Assembly (NCBI RefSeq): GCF_000424385.1
Contig: NZ_AUJU01000025.1
Span: 1 to 64,000, forward strand
Source: Butyrivibrio sp. LC3010
Lineage (GTDB): Bacteria; Bacillota; Clostridia; Lachnospirales; Lachnospiraceae
Direction of reading: 5' to 3'
Length of the DNA: 64,000 nucleotides
Shown here piece after piece: positions 37,321-49,140 of the stretch (positions are counted from its first letter, which is position 1; the number at the start of each line of letters is the position of its first letter). The notes below the pieces were generated by a model, which saw only the letters and a list, made by a program, of their open reading frames with translations, made no database searches and was not told the origin of the DNA. Made by a program: the position numbers and the translations under genes.

Positions 37321-37459
37321 CTTCAAAGTCAAGCATGTAAATAAAAAAGAAAGCTACTTGCAAGTTTACTTGCGAAGTAGCTTTCTTTTTTATTTACATA
37401 TTTGACGCGAAGCGTCAATTGAGGAATGCGAAGCATTCTGAGTGTGCTTGACTTTGAAG
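37321..37459 (+). terminator. Compound multi-helix terminator after rplL
   Basis: An outer stem CTTCAAAGTCAAGCA (37321-37335) pairs with TGCTTGACTTTGAAG (37445-37459). It encloses a perfect 24-bp hairpin (37336-37359 with 37375-37398, rich in A on one side and T on the other), the small hairpin TTGACGC-GAA-GCGTCAA (37402-37418) and GA-GGAATGC-GAA-GCATTCT-GA (37421-37441). The long hairpin with its T-rich arm should terminate transcription. Confidence 0.8.
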
Positions 37460-37529
37460 CAGGCAAAGAGATAAAGGTGAATACTTGCAAGTTTACTTGC
37501 GAAGTAGCTTTCTTTTTTATTTGAGCAGA

Positions 37530-37560
37530 GCACTTGACGAGGTATTGTCGAGTCTAGTGC
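37530..37560 (+). repeat. GA-clamp palindrome, 31-nt reference copy
   Basis: GCACT-T-GAC-GA-GG-TATTG-TC-GA-GTC-T-AGTGC: a 5-bp outer arm, a T/T mismatch, a 3-bp inner arm, facing GA dinucleotides (tandem G-A pairs), then G-C and G-U pairs closing a 5-base loop. Confidence 0.85.
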
Positions 37561-37573
37561 GAGCCATGTAAGT

Positions 37574-37604
37574 CCACTTAGCGAGGTTCTTCCGAGCTTA
37601 GTGG
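37574..37604 (+). repeat. GA-clamp palindrome with different arms
   Basis: CCACT-T-AGC-GA-GG-TTCTT-CC-GA-GCT-T-AGTGG. All arm bases that differ from the 37530 copy are compensated. An outer ATGTAAGT (37566-37573) pairs with ACTTACAT (37610-37617). Confidence 0.85.
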
Positions 37605-37729
37605 AGCTTACTTACATATTTGACGCGAAGCGTCAAATGAGGAATGCGAAGCATTCTGAGTGTTCTCGACTTTGCGAAATTATTAAAAAAATATTAAAAA
37701 TCAATACTTGACTTTTTGAAAAATTCTGC

Positions 37730-37758
37730 TTGACGTAAAAAAAAGTTTATTGTAGAAT
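37730..37758 (+). promoter_or_regulatory. rpoBC promoter
   Basis: TTGACG (37730-37735), a 17-bp spacer and TAGAAT (37753-37758). A structured leader follows: AGTGGTAGGCA (about 37779-37789) can pair with TGCCTGACTACT (37815-37826). rpoBC is thus transcribed separately from rplJL. Confidence 0.8.
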
Positions 37759-37856
37759 GGATGATGCACTATTGTGGAGTGGTAGGCATTTTGCGCGCTT
37801 TTTTAGAATACGCATGCCTGACTACTAAATAAAAAATAAGAACGGGGTGAATGTCA

Positions 37857-40800
37857 ATGGAAAAAAACAGATTGCATCCTATTGGTACTGGTAAGAATGT
37901 ACGTATGAGTTTCCAGCGCCAGAAGGAAGTCCTGGAGATGCCGAACCTGATCGAAGTTCAGAAGAACTCTTATCAATGGTTCCTTGACGAAGGTCTTAAA
38001 GAGGTCTTTGACGATATCTCTCCTATTGAGGATTACAGCGGCAAGCTGAGTCTTGAATTTGTTGATTTCAAGTTATGTCCTGATGAAATCGATAAGAACA
38101 AGAATACAATCGAGAAATGTAAAGAGCGAGATGCTACATTTGCAGCACCGCTTAAGGTTATGGTTCGCCTTAACAACAAAGAGAGTGGAGAGATTGCTGA
38201 ACACGAGATTTTCATGGGCGATCTTCCGCTTATGACAGCAACCGGTACATTTGTAATCAACGGAGCAGAGCGTGTTATCGTCAGCCAGTTGGTACGTTCC
38301 CCTGGTATCTATTATGATATAACCCGAGATAAGGTTGGTAAGAAGCTGATCGCATGTACTGTTATACCTAATCGTGGTGCATGGCTCGAGTATGAGACAG
38401 ATTCCTATGATGTTTTCTATGTAAGAGTAGACAGAACCAGAAAGGTTCCGGTTACTGTACTTATTCGTGCACTTGGAATCGGCTCTAATGAAGAAATTGT
38501 TGACCTGTTTGGTGATGAACCTAAGATTCAGGCCAGCTTTTCTAAGGACCCCTCAACAGATTATCAGAGTGGTCTTCTTGAATTATATAAAAAGATTCGT
38601 CCCGGCGAGCCTCTTAGCGTAGAGAGCGCAGAGAGCCTTATTAATGCTATGTTCTTCGACGCAAGAAGATATGATCTTGCTAAAGTAGGACGTTATAAGT
38701 TTAATAAGAAGCTTCATTTTAAGAACAGAATTAACCGCCAGATTCTTGCTGAGGATGTAATTGATGAGAATACAGGTGAGATGATCGCAGCTGCCGGAAC
38801 TAAGATTAACCGCCAGCTTGCTACAGATATTCAGAATGCAGGTATTCCTTATGTAATGATTCAGGGTGAAGAGAGAAATATTAAAGTTCTTTCTAATATG
38901 ATGGTTGATATCACAAGCTTTATTGATTGCAACCCTGAAGAACTCGGAATCAATGAGGATGTTTACTATCCTGTACTCAGAGATATTCTTACAGAGTATG
39001 CTGATAAGGATCCTGAAAGTCTTGCTGATGTTATTAAAAAGAACATCAACGAGCTTATTCCTAAGCATGTTACAAAGGAAGATATTTTAGCATCTATTAA
39101 CTACAATATGCACCTTGAGTATGGCGTTGGTAATGACGATGATATCGATCACCTCGGAAACCGTCGTATCCGTTGCGTGGGTGAACTTTTACAGAACCAG
39201 TACAGAATCGGACTTTCAAGACTTGAGCGTGTAGTACGTGAGCGTATGACAACTCATGATGCTGATGAGATTTCAGCTCAGAGTCTTATAAACATTAAAC
39301 CTGTGCAGGCTGCTGTTAAGGAATTCTTTGGATCTTCACAGCTGTCACAGTTTATGGATCAGAATAACCCTCTTGGTGAGCTTACACATAAGCGTCGTCT
39401 TTCAGCACTTGGTCCCGGTGGTTTGTCTCGTGACAGAGCCGGATTCGAGGTTCGAGACGTACACTATACACACTATGGACGTATGTGCCCTATCGAGACT
39501 CCTGAAGGTCCTAACATCGGACTTATCAACTCACTTGCAAGCTATGCAAGAGTTAACCAGTATGGTTTCGTAGAGGCTCCTTATCGTAAGGTAGACCGTA
39601 CAGATCCTCAGAATCCTCGTGTAACAGATGAGGTTGAGTATCTTACAGCGGATGAAGAAGATAATTACCATGTAGCTCAGGCTAATACACCTCTTGATGA
39701 GAATGGTTATTTCAAGAAGAACAATGCTTCAGGTCGTTACAGAGAAGAGACTTCTGAATATCCGAAGACCATGTTTGAGTACATGGACGTATCACCGAGA
39801 ATGGTATTCTCAGTTGCTACAGCACTTATTCCTTTCCTTGAGAACGACGATGCTAACCGTGCACTTATGGGATCAAACATGCAGCGTCAGGCAGTGCCGC
39901 TTCTTACAACAGAAGCTCCTGCTGTTGGAACAGGTATGGAACGTAAGGCAGCTGTTGACTCAGGTGTCTGCGTAGTAGCAAAGAAAGATGGTGTCATTGA
40001 CTTTGTTGATAGTAAACTTATTCAGATGACATATGATGATGGTGAGAAGGAAGAATATCACCTCATTAAGTTCCAGAGAAGTAACCAGAGTAACTGCTAT
40101 AACCAGAGACCTATCGTGTTCAAGGGCGATCATGTAAAGGCAGGCGATGTAATCGCAGATGGTCCTTCAACTTACATGGGTGAGCTTGGTCTTGGTAAGA
40201 ACCCTCTTATCGGATTCATGACGTGGGAAGGTTATAACTACGAGGACGCTGTACTTCTTAGTGAGAGATTGGTTCGTGATGATGTATTTACTTCTATTCA
40301 TATTGAGGAATATGAAGCTGAAGCACGTGAGACAAAGCTCGGGCCTGAAGAAATAACAAGGGATGTACCCGGTGTCGGCGATGAAGCACTTAAGGATCTT
40401 GATGATCGCGGAATTATCCGTATTGGTGCTGAGGTTCGTGCAGGTGATATCCTTGTTGGTAAGGTTACTCCTAAGGGAGAAACAGAGCTTACTGCTGAAG
40501 AAAGACTTCTTCGTGCAATTTTCGGTGAAAAGGCACGTGAAGTTCGTGATACATCACTTAAGGTTCCTCATGGTGAGTACGGTATCGTAGTTGATGCCAA
40601 GGTATTCACAAGAGAAAATGGTGATGAGCTTAGCCCGGGTGTAAACCAGGCAGTTCGTATATATATAGCACAGAAGAGAAAGATCTCAGTCGGCGATAAG
40701 ATGGCTGGTCGTCATGGTAACAAGGGTGTCGTTTCCCGCGTACTCCCTATAGAGGATATGCCATACCTGCCTAACGGTCGTCCGCTTGATATCGTACTTA

Positions 40801-41717
40801 ATCCTCTGGGCGTGCCTTCTCGTATGAATATCGGACAGGTCCTTGAGATTCACCTTTCACTTGCTGCTAAGGCTCTTGGATTTAATATTGCAACACCTAT
40901 TTTTGATGGTGCTAACGAGAAAGATATTCAGGCTACTCTTACTATGGCTAACGATTATGTAAATAGTACATGGGAAGAGTTTGAGGAGAAATATAAGGAT
41001 CTTGTGGATCCTGATATCATGAAGTATTTGTATGATAACAGAGATCACAGAGAGCTTTGGAAGGGTGTACCGATTCATACAGATGGTAAAGTTCAGCTGC
41101 GTGATGGTCGTACAGGTATTCCTTTCGATTCACCGACAACAATTGGACACATGCATTACCTTAAGCTCCACCATCTGGTAGATGATAAGATCCATGCCCG
41201 TTCAACCGGTCCTTACTCACTGGTTACACAGCAGCCTCTTGGTGGTAAGGCTCAGTTTGGTGGACAGCGTTTCGGAGAAATGGAAGTTTGGGCTCTTGAG
41301 GCATATGGCGCAGCTTATACACTTCAGGAGATCCTTACTGTTAAGTCTGATGATGTTGTTGGACGTGTTAAGACTTATGAAGCTATTATCAAGGGCGATA
41401 ATATACCTGAACCCGGTGTTCCGGAGTCATTCAAGGTTCTTTTGAAGGAACTTCAGTCACTTGGCCTTGATGTAAGAGTACTTCGCGAGGATAACACAGA
41501 GGTTGAGATCATGGAGTCAGTAGATTACAGTGATTCTGACTACCGCTATGAGATTGAGGGCGAGGTTAACCGCGATTACGATCGTGAGAATCTTGCTGAA
41601 AACGGATATCAGACACAGGCTTTTGATGAAGATGGTGAGCTTGTGACTGAGGATGATGAAGCAGCGCTCGAGGAAGAAGAATTTGATGCTGCTGATGGTC
41701 TTGATGACAACTTTTAA
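37857..41717 (+). CDS. rpoB: RNA polymerase subunit beta
   Basis: 1286 residues, full length. Catalytic core subunit of RNA polymerase. The rifampicin-binding region is normal ([31 protein letters not shown]), followed by the EGPNIGLI and GYNYEDA segments and the C-terminal clamp [22 protein letters not shown]. An acidic tail ([15 protein letters not shown]) ends it. GGGGTG lies only one base before an ATG at 37851 but 7 bases before the ATG at 37857, so the latter is preferred. Confidence 0.97.
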   Translation: MEKNRLHPIGTGKNVRMSFQRQKEVLEMPNLIEVQKNSYQWFLDEGLKEVFDDISPIEDYSGKLSLEFVDFKLCPDEIDKNKNTIEKCKERDATFAAPLKVMVRLNNKESGEIAEHEIFMGDLPLMTATGTFVINGAERVIVSQLVRSPGIYYDITRDKVGKKLIACTVIPNRGAWLEYETDSYDVFYVRVDRTRKVPVTVLIRALGIGSNEEIVDLFGDEPKIQASFSKDPSTDYQSGLLELYKKIRPGEPLSVESAESLINAMFFDARRYDLAKVGRYKFNKKLHFKNRINRQILAEDVIDENTGEMIAAAGTKINRQLATDIQNAGIPYVMIQGEERNIKVLSNMMVDITSFIDCNPEELGINEDVYYPVLRDILTEYADKDPESLADVIKKNINELIPKHVTKEDILASINYNMHLEYGVGNDDDIDHLGNRRIRCVGELLQNQYRIGLSRLERVVRERMTTHDADEISAQSLINIKPVQAAVKEFFGSSQLSQFMDQNNPLGELTHKRRLSALGPGGLSRDRAGFEVRDVHYTHYGRMCPIETPEGPNIGLINSLASYARVNQYGFVEAPYRKVDRTDPQNPRVTDEVEYLTADEEDNYHVAQANTPLDENGYFKKNNASGRYREETSEYPKTMFEYMDVSPRMVFSVATALIPFLENDDANRALMGSNMQRQAVPLLTTEAPAVGTGMERKAAVDSGVCVVAKKDGVIDFVDSKLIQMTYDDGEKEEYHLIKFQRSNQSNCYNQRPIVFKGDHVKAGDVIADGPSTYMGELGLGKNPLIGFMTWEGYNYEDAVLLSERLVRDDVFTSIHIEEYEAEARETKLGPEEITRDVPGVGDEALKDLDDRGIIRIGAEVRAGDILVGKVTPKGETELTAEERLLRAIFGEKAREVRDTSLKVPHGEYGIVVDAKVFTRENGDELSPGVNQAVRIYIAQKRKISVGDKMAGRHGNKGVVSRVLPIEDMPYLPNGRPLDIVLNPLGVPSRMNIGQVLEIHLSLAAKALGFNIATPIFDGANEKDIQATLTMANDYVNSTWEEFEEKYKDLVDPDIMKYLYDNRDHRELWKGVPIHTDGKVQLRDGRTGIPFDSPTTIGHMHYLKLHHLVDDKIHARSTGPYSLVTQQPLGGKAQFGGQRFGEMEVWALEAYGAAYTLQEILTVKSDDVVGRVKTYEAIIKGDNIPEPGVPESFKVLLKELQSLGLDVRVLREDNTEVEIMESVDYSDSDYRYEIEGEVNRDYDRENLAENGYQTQAFDEDGELVTEDDEAALEEEEFDAADGLDDNF

Positions 41718-41770
41718 TATGCGGTAATTAAGTAACTGCAACCATGTAAACAACAGAAAAGAGGTTACGA

Positions 41771-44700
41771 ATGTCTGATTCTACAATGAATAAAGCAATT
41801 AACGAAGCTTCAAGTGGAAGAACTTCATCAGCACCGACATATCAGCCGATGACTTTTGATGCAATAAAGATCGGACTTGCTTCTCCTGAGAAAATCAGAG
41901 AGTGGTCACACGGAGAAGTTTTAAAGCCTGAGACAATTAACTATCGTACACTTAAACCCGAGAGAGATGGTCTGTTCTGTGAAAAGATTTTTGGACCTAC
42001 CAAGGATTGGGAATGTCACTGCGGTAAGTATAAGAAGATTCGTTACAGAGGTGTTATCTGTGACCGTTGTGGTGTTGAGGTAACAAAGAGCAGTGTTCGT
42101 CGTGAGCGTATGGGTCACATCGAACTTGCAGCACCTGTATCACATATCTGGTATTTCAAGGGTATACCCAGCCGTATGGGTCTTATCCTTGACCTTTCTC
42201 CCAGAGTGCTTGAGAAGGTTCTGTATTTCGCTTCATATATAGTGCTTGATCCGGGTGAAACAAATCTCGAATATAAGCAGGTACTCTCTGAGAAAGAGTA
42301 TCAGGATGCTCGTGAAGAGTGGGCTGGCAGATTCCGTGCCGGAATAGGTGCAGAAGCTGTTAAAGAACTTCTTATGAGCATTGATCTTGAGAAAGAATAT
42401 CAGGAACTTAAGGAAGGTCTTGATACTTCCAGTGGACAGAAAAAACAGCGTATTATTAAGAGACTTGAGGTTGTTGAGTCTTTCCGTGAGTCAGGAAATG
42501 ATCCTTCATGGATGATCATGGATTGCATACCGGTTATTCCTCCGGATCTGCGTCCTATGGTTCAGCTTGATGGTGGTCGTTTTGCTACATCAGATCTTAA
42601 CGATCTGTATCGTCGTATTATTAACCGTAATAACCGTCTTAAGAGACTTCTTGACCTTGGGGCACCGGATATCATCGTTAGAAATGAGAAGCGTATGCTC
42701 CAGGAAGCAGTTGATGCTTTGATCGATAACGGTAGACGTGGAAGACCTGTAACAGGTCCCGGCAACCGTGCTCTTAAGTCACTTTCAGACATGCTTAAAG
42801 GTAAGGGCGGTCGTTTCCGTCAGAACCTTCTTGGTAAGCGTGTTGACTATTCAGGACGTTCAGTTATCGTCGTTGGTCCTGAGCTTAAGATTTATCAGTG
42901 TGGACTTCCTAAGGAAATGGCTATCGAGCTGTTCAAGCCTTTCGTAATGAAAGAACTTGTTTCCAGAGGAATCTCACAGAACATAAAAAATGCTAAGAAG
43001 CTTGTTGAAAGACTTGATGAGCAGGTTTGGGACGTTCTTGAGGACGTTATCAAAGAGCACCCTGTAATGCTTAACCGAGCTCCCACACTTCACAGGCTTG
43101 GTATTCAGGCATTTGAGCCAATTCTTGTAGAAGGTAAGGCTATTAAGCTTCATCCGCTTGTATGTACACCTTTCAATGCGGACTTCGACGGAGACCAGAT
43201 GGCTGTACATCTTCCATTGTCAGTTGAAGCTCAGGCAGAGAGCCGTTTCCTTATGCTGGCTCCTAATAACCTTCTTAAGCCTTCTGATGGTGGCCCTGTA
43301 AACGTTCCTACGCAGGATATGGTACTTGGTATTTATTATCTTACTCAGGAACGTGAAGGTGCTAAGGGTGAGGGTAAGTTCTTCAAGAGCATTGATGAAG
43401 CAATTCTTGCATACGAGAATGACTTCATTACTCTTCAGTCCAAGATCAAAATTCGTGTTTCACGTAAGGATGAGAATGGAGAAGACATTTCAGGAATAGT
43501 TGAATCTACATTAGGAAGATTCCTGTTTAATGAGTTTATTCCTCAGGATCTTGGATTTGTAGATCGTTCTGTTCCGGAGAACAAGTTCAATCTTGAGATC
43601 GACTTCATGGTTGGTAAGAAACAGCTGAAGAAGATCGTTACAAATATGATTAATACTCACGGTACATTTGCTACCGCTGAGGTACTTGATAAGATCAAGG
43701 CAACAGGTTATCACTATTCAACAAGAGCTGCCATGACAGTATCTATCGCAGATATGACAGTGCCTCCGCAGAAGCAGCAGATGCTTGATGAAGCACAGGC
43801 AGTAGTTGATGAGATCGCTACAAACTATCGTCGTGGTCTTATGACTGACGAAGAGCGTTATCGTCTTGTAGTTGAGACTTGGATGGATACCGATAAGAAG
43901 CTTACTGATGTACTTCTTAAAGGACTTGATAAGTACAACAATATTCACATGATGGCTGATTCCGGTGCCCGTGGTAGTGACCAGCAGATTAAACAGCTGG
44001 CAGGTATGCGTGGACTTATGGCTGATACAACAGGTCGTACAATCGAACTTCCTATCAAGTCAAACTTCCGTGAAGGTCTGGACGTACTGGAATACTTCAT
44101 GTCAGCGCATGGTGCTCGTAAGGGTCTGTCAGATACTGCTCTTCGTACAGCCGATTCCGGATACCTGACTCGTCGAATGGTTGACGTATCACAGGAACTT
44201 ATTATCCGTGAGCTTGACTGTAGCGAAGGAAAGGCTGTTATTCCTGGAATTACTGTCAAGGAATTCAAAGATGGTAAGGCAATGATCGAGCCTTTAGAGG
44301 ATCGTATCACAGGAAGATATACATGTGAGGATATCAAGGACAAGGACGGAAACGTTATTGTTAAGAAGAATCACATCATAACACCCAGCCGTGCTAAGAG
44401 AATTCTTAGTGAAGGTGTCAACAGTAAGGGTGAAGCTGTAACAGCTGTAAAGATCAGAACAATCCTTACATGCCGTTCACATATTGGTATCTGTGCAAAG
44501 TGCTACGGTGCTAACATGGCAACAGGTGAGCCTGTACAGGTCGGTGAGACAGTTGGTATTATCGCTGCCCAGTCAATCGGTGAGCCTGGTACACAGCTTA
44601 CAATGAGAACCTTCCATACCGGTGGTGTTGCCGGTGGCGATATCACACAGGGTCTTCCCCGTGTTGAGGAGCTTTTCGAAGCAAGAAAGCCGAAGGGACT

Positions 44701-45478
44701 TGCTATTATTTCAGAACTTGATGGTACAGCAACCATTAAGGATACAAAGAAGAAGCGTGAAGTCATCATCACTAATGATGAGACAGGTGAATCAAAGGCA
44801 TATCTTATTCCTTACGGTTCACGTATCAAAGTTCTTGACAACCAGCAGGTTGAAGCCGGTGATGAACTTACTGAAGGTAGCGTAAATCCTCATGATCTTC
44901 TTAAGATTAAGGGTATTCGTGCAGTTCAGGATTATCTGCTTCGTGAGGTACAGAGAGTTTACCGTTTGCAGGGTGTTGATATCTGCGATAAGCATATCGA
45001 AGTTATTGTTCGTCAGATGCTTAAGAAGGTACGTATTGAGGAAAGCGGAGATACAAACTTCCTTCCCGGAACACTTGTTGACGTACTTGATTTCGAAGAT
45101 GATAATGAGAGACTTATCGGAGAGGGTAAGAAGCCCGCTGAAGGTAAGCAGGTAATTCTTGGTATTACCAAGGCTGCACTTGCTACTAATTCATTCCTTT
45201 CAGCTGCTTCCTTCCAGGAGACAACTAAGGTTCTTACCGATGCTGCTATTAAGGGTAAGGTAGATCCATTGATCGGTCTTAAGGAAAATGTTATTATCGG
45301 TAAGCTGATTCCTGCTGGTACAGGTATGAAGCGTTATCGCAACACAGCGCTTAATACTGATGCAAACTTTAAGGATCTTGATAAGCTGATCCTTAAGAAG
45401 AATCTTGATGATGACGATTTTATCGGTGATTTCGACACAGAAGCTGATGAAGTAGTTGTTGCAGATGATGAGGAATAA
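41771..45478 (+). CDS. rpoC: RNA polymerase subunit beta'
   Basis: 1235 residues. Largest catalytic subunit. Zinc-binding cluster near residues 75-100 ([20 protein letters not shown]), active-site NADFDGDQM (about 475), bridge helix/trigger-loop region ([16 protein letters not shown]) and a second zinc site ([13 protein letters not shown]). It lacks the large insertions of proteobacterial homologues. It is 53 bp after rpoB in the same operon, with an acidic C-terminus ([10 protein letters not shown]). Confidence 0.97.
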   Translation: MSDSTMNKAINEASSGRTSSAPTYQPMTFDAIKIGLASPEKIREWSHGEVLKPETINYRTLKPERDGLFCEKIFGPTKDWECHCGKYKKIRYRGVICDRCGVEVTKSSVRRERMGHIELAAPVSHIWYFKGIPSRMGLILDLSPRVLEKVLYFASYIVLDPGETNLEYKQVLSEKEYQDAREEWAGRFRAGIGAEAVKELLMSIDLEKEYQELKEGLDTSSGQKKQRIIKRLEVVESFRESGNDPSWMIMDCIPVIPPDLRPMVQLDGGRFATSDLNDLYRRIINRNNRLKRLLDLGAPDIIVRNEKRMLQEAVDALIDNGRRGRPVTGPGNRALKSLSDMLKGKGGRFRQNLLGKRVDYSGRSVIVVGPELKIYQCGLPKEMAIELFKPFVMKELVSRGISQNIKNAKKLVERLDEQVWDVLEDVIKEHPVMLNRAPTLHRLGIQAFEPILVEGKAIKLHPLVCTPFNADFDGDQMAVHLPLSVEAQAESRFLMLAPNNLLKPSDGGPVNVPTQDMVLGIYYLTQEREGAKGEGKFFKSIDEAILAYENDFITLQSKIKIRVSRKDENGEDISGIVESTLGRFLFNEFIPQDLGFVDRSVPENKFNLEIDFMVGKKQLKKIVTNMINTHGTFATAEVLDKIKATGYHYSTRAAMTVSIADMTVPPQKQQMLDEAQAVVDEIATNYRRGLMTDEERYRLVVETWMDTDKKLTDVLLKGLDKYNNIHMMADSGARGSDQQIKQLAGMRGLMADTTGRTIELPIKSNFREGLDVLEYFMSAHGARKGLSDTALRTADSGYLTRRMVDVSQELIIRELDCSEGKAVIPGITVKEFKDGKAMIEPLEDRITGRYTCEDIKDKDGNVIVKKNHIITPSRAKRILSEGVNSKGEAVTAVKIRTILTCRSHIGICAKCYGANMATGEPVQVGETVGIIAAQSIGEPGTQLTMRTFHTGGVAGGDITQGLPRVEELFEARKPKGLAIISELDGTATIKDTKKKREVIITNDETGESKAYLIPYGSRIKVLDNQQVEAGDELTEGSVNPHDLLKIKGIRAVQDYLLREVQRVYRLQGVDICDKHIEVIVRQMLKKVRIEESGDTNFLPGTLVDVLDFEDDNERLIGEGKKPAEGKQVILGITKAALATNSFLSAASFQETTKVLTDAAIKGKVDPLIGLKENVIIGKLIPAGTGMKRYRNTALNTDANFKDLDKLILKKNLDDDDFIGDFDTEADEVVVADDEE

Positions 45479-45567
45479 GACTTTTTAAAAAGCTCTGAAG
45501 ATTTTATAATTTTGAAAGCCTAATTATGAAAAGTTCATAAAATAGTACAATTTTACTTTGATTGTGC

Positions 45568-45596
45568 TTGACAAGGCAAATTTATATATTTATACT
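45568..45596 (+). promoter_or_regulatory. Promoter of the str operon
   Basis: Perfect TTGACA (45568-45573), a 17-bp spacer and TATACT (45591-45596). Confidence 0.85.
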
Positions 45597-45613
45597 ATGA
45601 AAATGTGCGACAA

Positions 45614-45644
45614 GCGAGAGGGGAACTATGCCCCTTTCGCTTGA
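45614..45644 (+). promoter_or_regulatory. Hairpin in the rpsL leader
   Basis: AAGCGAGAGGGG pairs with CCCCTTTCGCTT (one G-U) around AACTATG, shortly after the expected transcription start. There is no T tract. It may be a leader structure for feedback control or message stability. Confidence 0.6.
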
Positions 45645-45733
45645 AGTATGTGTTGATTCTCAGATAGTTTCTATGTCAGAGAGCTGTCTGTTTATCATAT
45701 ATTGTTTTACTACTAAAATAGGAGGTAAAAGGA

Positions 45734-46153
45734 ATGCCAACATTTAACCAGTTAGTTCGTAAAGGTCGTCAGACTTCTGAGAAGAAGTCAACAGCTCCTG
45801 CGCTTCAGAAAGGATTCAATTCCCTTCACAAGAAGGCTATTGACACTGCTTCACCGCAGAAGAGAGGCGTATGTACTGCTGTTAAGACAGCTACACCTAA
45901 GAAGCCTAACTCAGCTCTTAGAAAGATCGCCAGAGTACGTCTTTCTAACGGTATCGAGGTAACAAGCTATATTCCTGGTGAAGGCCACAACCTTCAGGAG
46001 CACAGCGTTGTTCTCATCCGTGGCGGAAGAGTAAAGGATCTGCCTGGTACAAGATATCACATTATCCGTGGAACTCTTGATACAGCAGGTGTTGCAGACC
46101 GTAAGCAGGCTCGCTCCAAGTACGGCGCAAAGAGACCTAAGGCTGCAAAGTAA
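45734..46153 (+). CDS. rpsL: 30S ribosomal protein S12
   Basis: 139 residues. Decoding-site protein; the conserved [20 protein letters not shown] and [27 protein letters not shown] blocks are intact, with Lys at the usual streptomycin positions. First gene of the str operon; AGGAGG upstream. Confidence 0.97.
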   Translation: MPTFNQLVRKGRQTSEKKSTAPALQKGFNSLHKKAIDTASPQKRGVCTAVKTATPKKPNSALRKIARVRLSNGIEVTSYIPGEGHNLQEHSVVLIRGGRVKDLPGTRYHIIRGTLDTAGVADRKQARSKYGAKRPKAAK

Positions 46154-46325
46154 TTTAAGTAACTATCATAACAAGATCTAATTTTTTTAATAGTGTTGGT
46201 GTTTCTTCTATTCACATATATAGAGTATAAATACCGCACGTACACTAAAATTAGTGAGTACCTATGATCTATAGTAAACAGATGAAGACTGACACTCATC
46301 TGCGATTCTAAAGGAGGGAAGAACC

Positions 46326-46796
46326 GTGCCGCGTAAAGGACATATTGTAAAACGTGACGTATTAGCGGATCCTTTATACGATAACAAGGTTGTAACAAAG
46401 CTTATCAACACAGTTATGCTTGATGGTAAGAAGGGTGTTGCACAGAAGATCGTATATGGTGCATTCGCACAGGTAGAGGAGAAGGCTGGAAAGCCTGCTC
46501 TTGAAGTATTCGAGGGTGCTATGAATAACATCATGCCCGCTCTTGAGGTAAAGGCTAGACGTATCGGTGGTGCTACATATCAGGTACCTATTGAGGTTCG
46601 TCCGGATAGACGTCAGGCTCTTGCACTTCGCTGGCTTGTAACATTTTCTCGTAACAGAGGCGAGAAGACCATGGTTGACAGACTTGCATCTGAGATTCTT
46701 GATGCATTTAACAACACTGGTGCATCTGTAAAGAGAAAAGAAGATATGCACAAGATGGCAGAAGCAAACAAGGCATTCTCACACTACAGATTCTAA
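46326..46796 (+). CDS. rpsG: 30S ribosomal protein S7
   Basis: 156 residues from a GTG start after AAAGGAGGG. Primary binding protein of the 30S head: [38 protein letters not shown] equivalent [15 protein letters not shown] and the C-terminal [20 protein letters not shown]-like end. The 172-bp gap after rpsL shows no recognised element. Confidence 0.97.
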   Translation: MPRKGHIVKRDVLADPLYDNKVVTKLINTVMLDGKKGVAQKIVYGAFAQVEEKAGKPALEVFEGAMNNIMPALEVKARRIGGATYQVPIEVRPDRRQALALRWLVTFSRNRGEKTMVDRLASEILDAFNNTGASVKRKEDMHKMAEANKAFSHYRF

Positions 46797-46849
46797 TTTT
46801 TTTAAGATCTGGTGTAGAAAGCGTTTATTATTATTAGGAGGATAAACCT

Positions 46850-48967
46850 TTGGCTGAAAGACAATACCCATTGGAGAGAACCAGAAACATTGGTATTATG
46901 GCTCATATTGATGCCGGTAAGACAACTCTTACAGAGCGTATTCTTTACTATACCGGTGTTAACTATAAGATTGGTGAGACTTACGAAGGTACTGCTACCA
47001 TGGACTGGATGGAACAGGAGCAGGAAAGAGGTATCACTATCACATCTGCAGCTACAACATGCCATTGGACACTTCAGGAAAACGGAAAGGTTAAGCCTGG
47101 TGCACAGGAACATCGTATCAACATTATCGATACTCCCGGCCACGTTGACTTTACCGTTGAGGTTGAGCGTTCACTTCGTGTACTTGATGGCGCAGTAGGC
47201 GTATTCAGTGCTAAAGAAGGCGTTGAGCCTCAGTCTGAGAACGTTTGGCGTCAGGCTGATGGATTTAATGTTCCTCGTATGGCATTCATCAACAAGATGG
47301 ATATCATCGGAGCAAACTATTTCGGAGCTGTTGAGCAGATCAGAAATAGACTTAAGAAAAATGCAATTATGATTGAGATCCCGATCGGAGCTGAGGATCA
47401 GTTCCAGGGTGTTATTGATCTTTTTGAGATGCAGGCTTACATCTATAATGATGATAAGGGCGAAGATGTAACAATCGGAGAGATCCCTGCTGATCTTAAG
47501 GATGATGCAGAGCTTTATCGTAGTGAGCTCGTAGAGAAGATCTGCGATCTCGATGAAGATCTTATGATGAAGTACCTTGAAGGCGAAGAGCCTACAAAGG
47601 AAGAGCTTAAGGCTGCACTTCGTAAGGCTACTTGCGAGTGCAAGGCATTCCCTGTTTGCTGTGGTTCTGCTCACAGAAACAGAGGTATCCAGAAGCTCAT
47701 CGATGCTATTATCGAATTCATGCCTTCACCTATTGATATCCCTGCTTGTAAGGGAACAGATATGGATGGCAATGAGATTGAAGTTCCTTCAACTGATGAT
47801 GGCCCGTTTGCAGCACTTGCATTCAAGATTGTCAGCGATCCTTTCGTAGGAAAGCTTGCATTCTTCCGTGTATATCGTGGTACTGCAAATTCAGGTTCTT
47901 ATGTACTTAACAGTACTAAGGATACAAAGGAACGTCTTGGACGTATCCTTCAGATGCACGCTAATAAGCGTTCTGACCTTGATAAGGTTTATTCAGGTGA
48001 TATCGCTGCAGCTGTTGGTCTTAAGAACACAACTACAGGTGATACACTCTGTGATGAGAAGAACCCCGTAATCCTTGAGTCTATGGAGTTCCCAGATCCC
48101 GTTATCGAGCTTGCTATCGAGCCTAAGACTAAGGCTGGTCAGCAGAAGCTTGATGAAGCTCTTCAGAAGCTTGCAGAAGAGGATCCTACATTCAGAGCAC
48201 ACACAAATCCTGAGACAGGTCAGACTATCATCGCTGGTATGGGTGAGCTTCACCTTGATATCATCGTTGACAGACTTCTTAGAGAGTATAAAGTAGAAGC
48301 TAACGTAGGTGCACCTCAGGTTGCATATAGAGAAGCTCTTACAAATGCATGCGATATCGAAAGTAAGTATGCTAAGCAGTCCGGTGGACGTGGTCAGTAT
48401 GGTCACTGTAAAGTTCGTTTCGAACCTATGGATGCTAACGGAGAGAATCTCTATCAGTTTGATAGCGAAGTTGTTGGTGGTTCTATTCCTAAGGAATATA
48501 TCCAGCCTATCAGCGAAGGTATCGAAGAAGCTATGAAGGCAGGCTCTCTTGGTGGATTCCCTGTTGTAGGCGTACACGCTACAGTTTATGACGGATCTTA
48601 TCATGAAGTCGATTCTTCAGAAATGGCATTCCATATTGCCGGATCTATGGCATTTAAGGATGCTATGGCAAAGGGAGGAATGGTTCTCCTTGAGCCCATA
48701 ATGAAGGTTGAGGTTACAATGCCTGAAGAGTACATGGGTGATGTTATCGGTGACGTTAACTCACGTCGTGGACAGGTTGAAGGTATGGATGACCTTGGCG
48801 GTGGAAAGATTGTTAGAGCACATGTTCCGCTTGCTGAGATGTTCGGATATGCTACAGACCTTCGTTCAAGAACTCAGGGTCGTGGTAACTACTCAATGTT
48901 CTTTGAAAAGTATGCTCCTGTTCCGAAGAACATTCAGGAAAAAGTTCTTTCTAACAAGAACGCATAA
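46850..48967 (+). CDS. fusA: Elongation factor G
   Basis: 705 residues from a TTG start, with GGAGG 11 bp upstream. The translocase GTPase: [15 protein letters not shown] (P-loop), [11 protein letters not shown] (switch I), DTPGHVDF (switch II), NKMD, then domains II-V including [11 protein letters not shown] and [15 protein letters not shown]. Third gene of the str operon. Confidence 0.97.
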   Translation: MAERQYPLERTRNIGIMAHIDAGKTTLTERILYYTGVNYKIGETYEGTATMDWMEQEQERGITITSAATTCHWTLQENGKVKPGAQEHRINIIDTPGHVDFTVEVERSLRVLDGAVGVFSAKEGVEPQSENVWRQADGFNVPRMAFINKMDIIGANYFGAVEQIRNRLKKNAIMIEIPIGAEDQFQGVIDLFEMQAYIYNDDKGEDVTIGEIPADLKDDAELYRSELVEKICDLDEDLMMKYLEGEEPTKEELKAALRKATCECKAFPVCCGSAHRNRGIQKLIDAIIEFMPSPIDIPACKGTDMDGNEIEVPSTDDGPFAALAFKIVSDPFVGKLAFFRVYRGTANSGSYVLNSTKDTKERLGRILQMHANKRSDLDKVYSGDIAAAVGLKNTTTGDTLCDEKNPVILESMEFPDPVIELAIEPKTKAGQQKLDEALQKLAEEDPTFRAHTNPETGQTIIAGMGELHLDIIVDRLLREYKVEANVGAPQVAYREALTNACDIESKYAKQSGGRGQYGHCKVRFEPMDANGENLYQFDSEVVGGSIPKEYIQPISEGIEEAMKAGSLGGFPVVGVHATVYDGSYHEVDSSEMAFHIAGSMAFKDAMAKGGMVLLEPIMKVEVTMPEEYMGDVIGDVNSRRGQVEGMDDLGGGKIVRAHVPLAEMFGYATDLRSRTQGRGNYSMFFEKYAPVPKNIQEKVLSNKNA

Positions 48968-48974
48968 ATAATTA

Positions 48975-49034
48975 AAATAAATGGGGCCTAGGGTTTTTCA
49001 TTGAAAAATGAGTCTCAAAGCCCCTATTTATACT
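48975..49034 (+). promoter_or_regulatory. Hairpin between fusA and tuf
   Basis: ATGGGGC near 48981 pairs with GCCCCTAT near 49020, enclosing TTTTTC-ATT-GAAAAA (48995-49009). It is followed by ATTTATACTATTTTAG with no clean T tract, so it is a weak terminator or processing site before tuf. Confidence 0.5.
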
Positions 49035-49140
49035 ATTTTAGGCTTGATTTAAAGCTTAAATTTTAATATAATCGATATAGTCGGTTATTATGAGAAAAGA
49101 ATGTTAATGTAACATTTTTATTTAAGGAGGATATTTTAAA

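Larger units (their letters stand above)
37482..37677 (+). repeat. Second, interrupted copy of the post-rplL element
   Basis: 37482-37522 repeats the loop and right arm of the 24-bp hairpin, and 37610-37677 repeats ACATATTTGACGCGAAGCG onward. Between them sit about 87 bp holding two GA-clamp palindromes that are absent from the first copy, so the first copy is an empty site. Confidence 0.7.
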
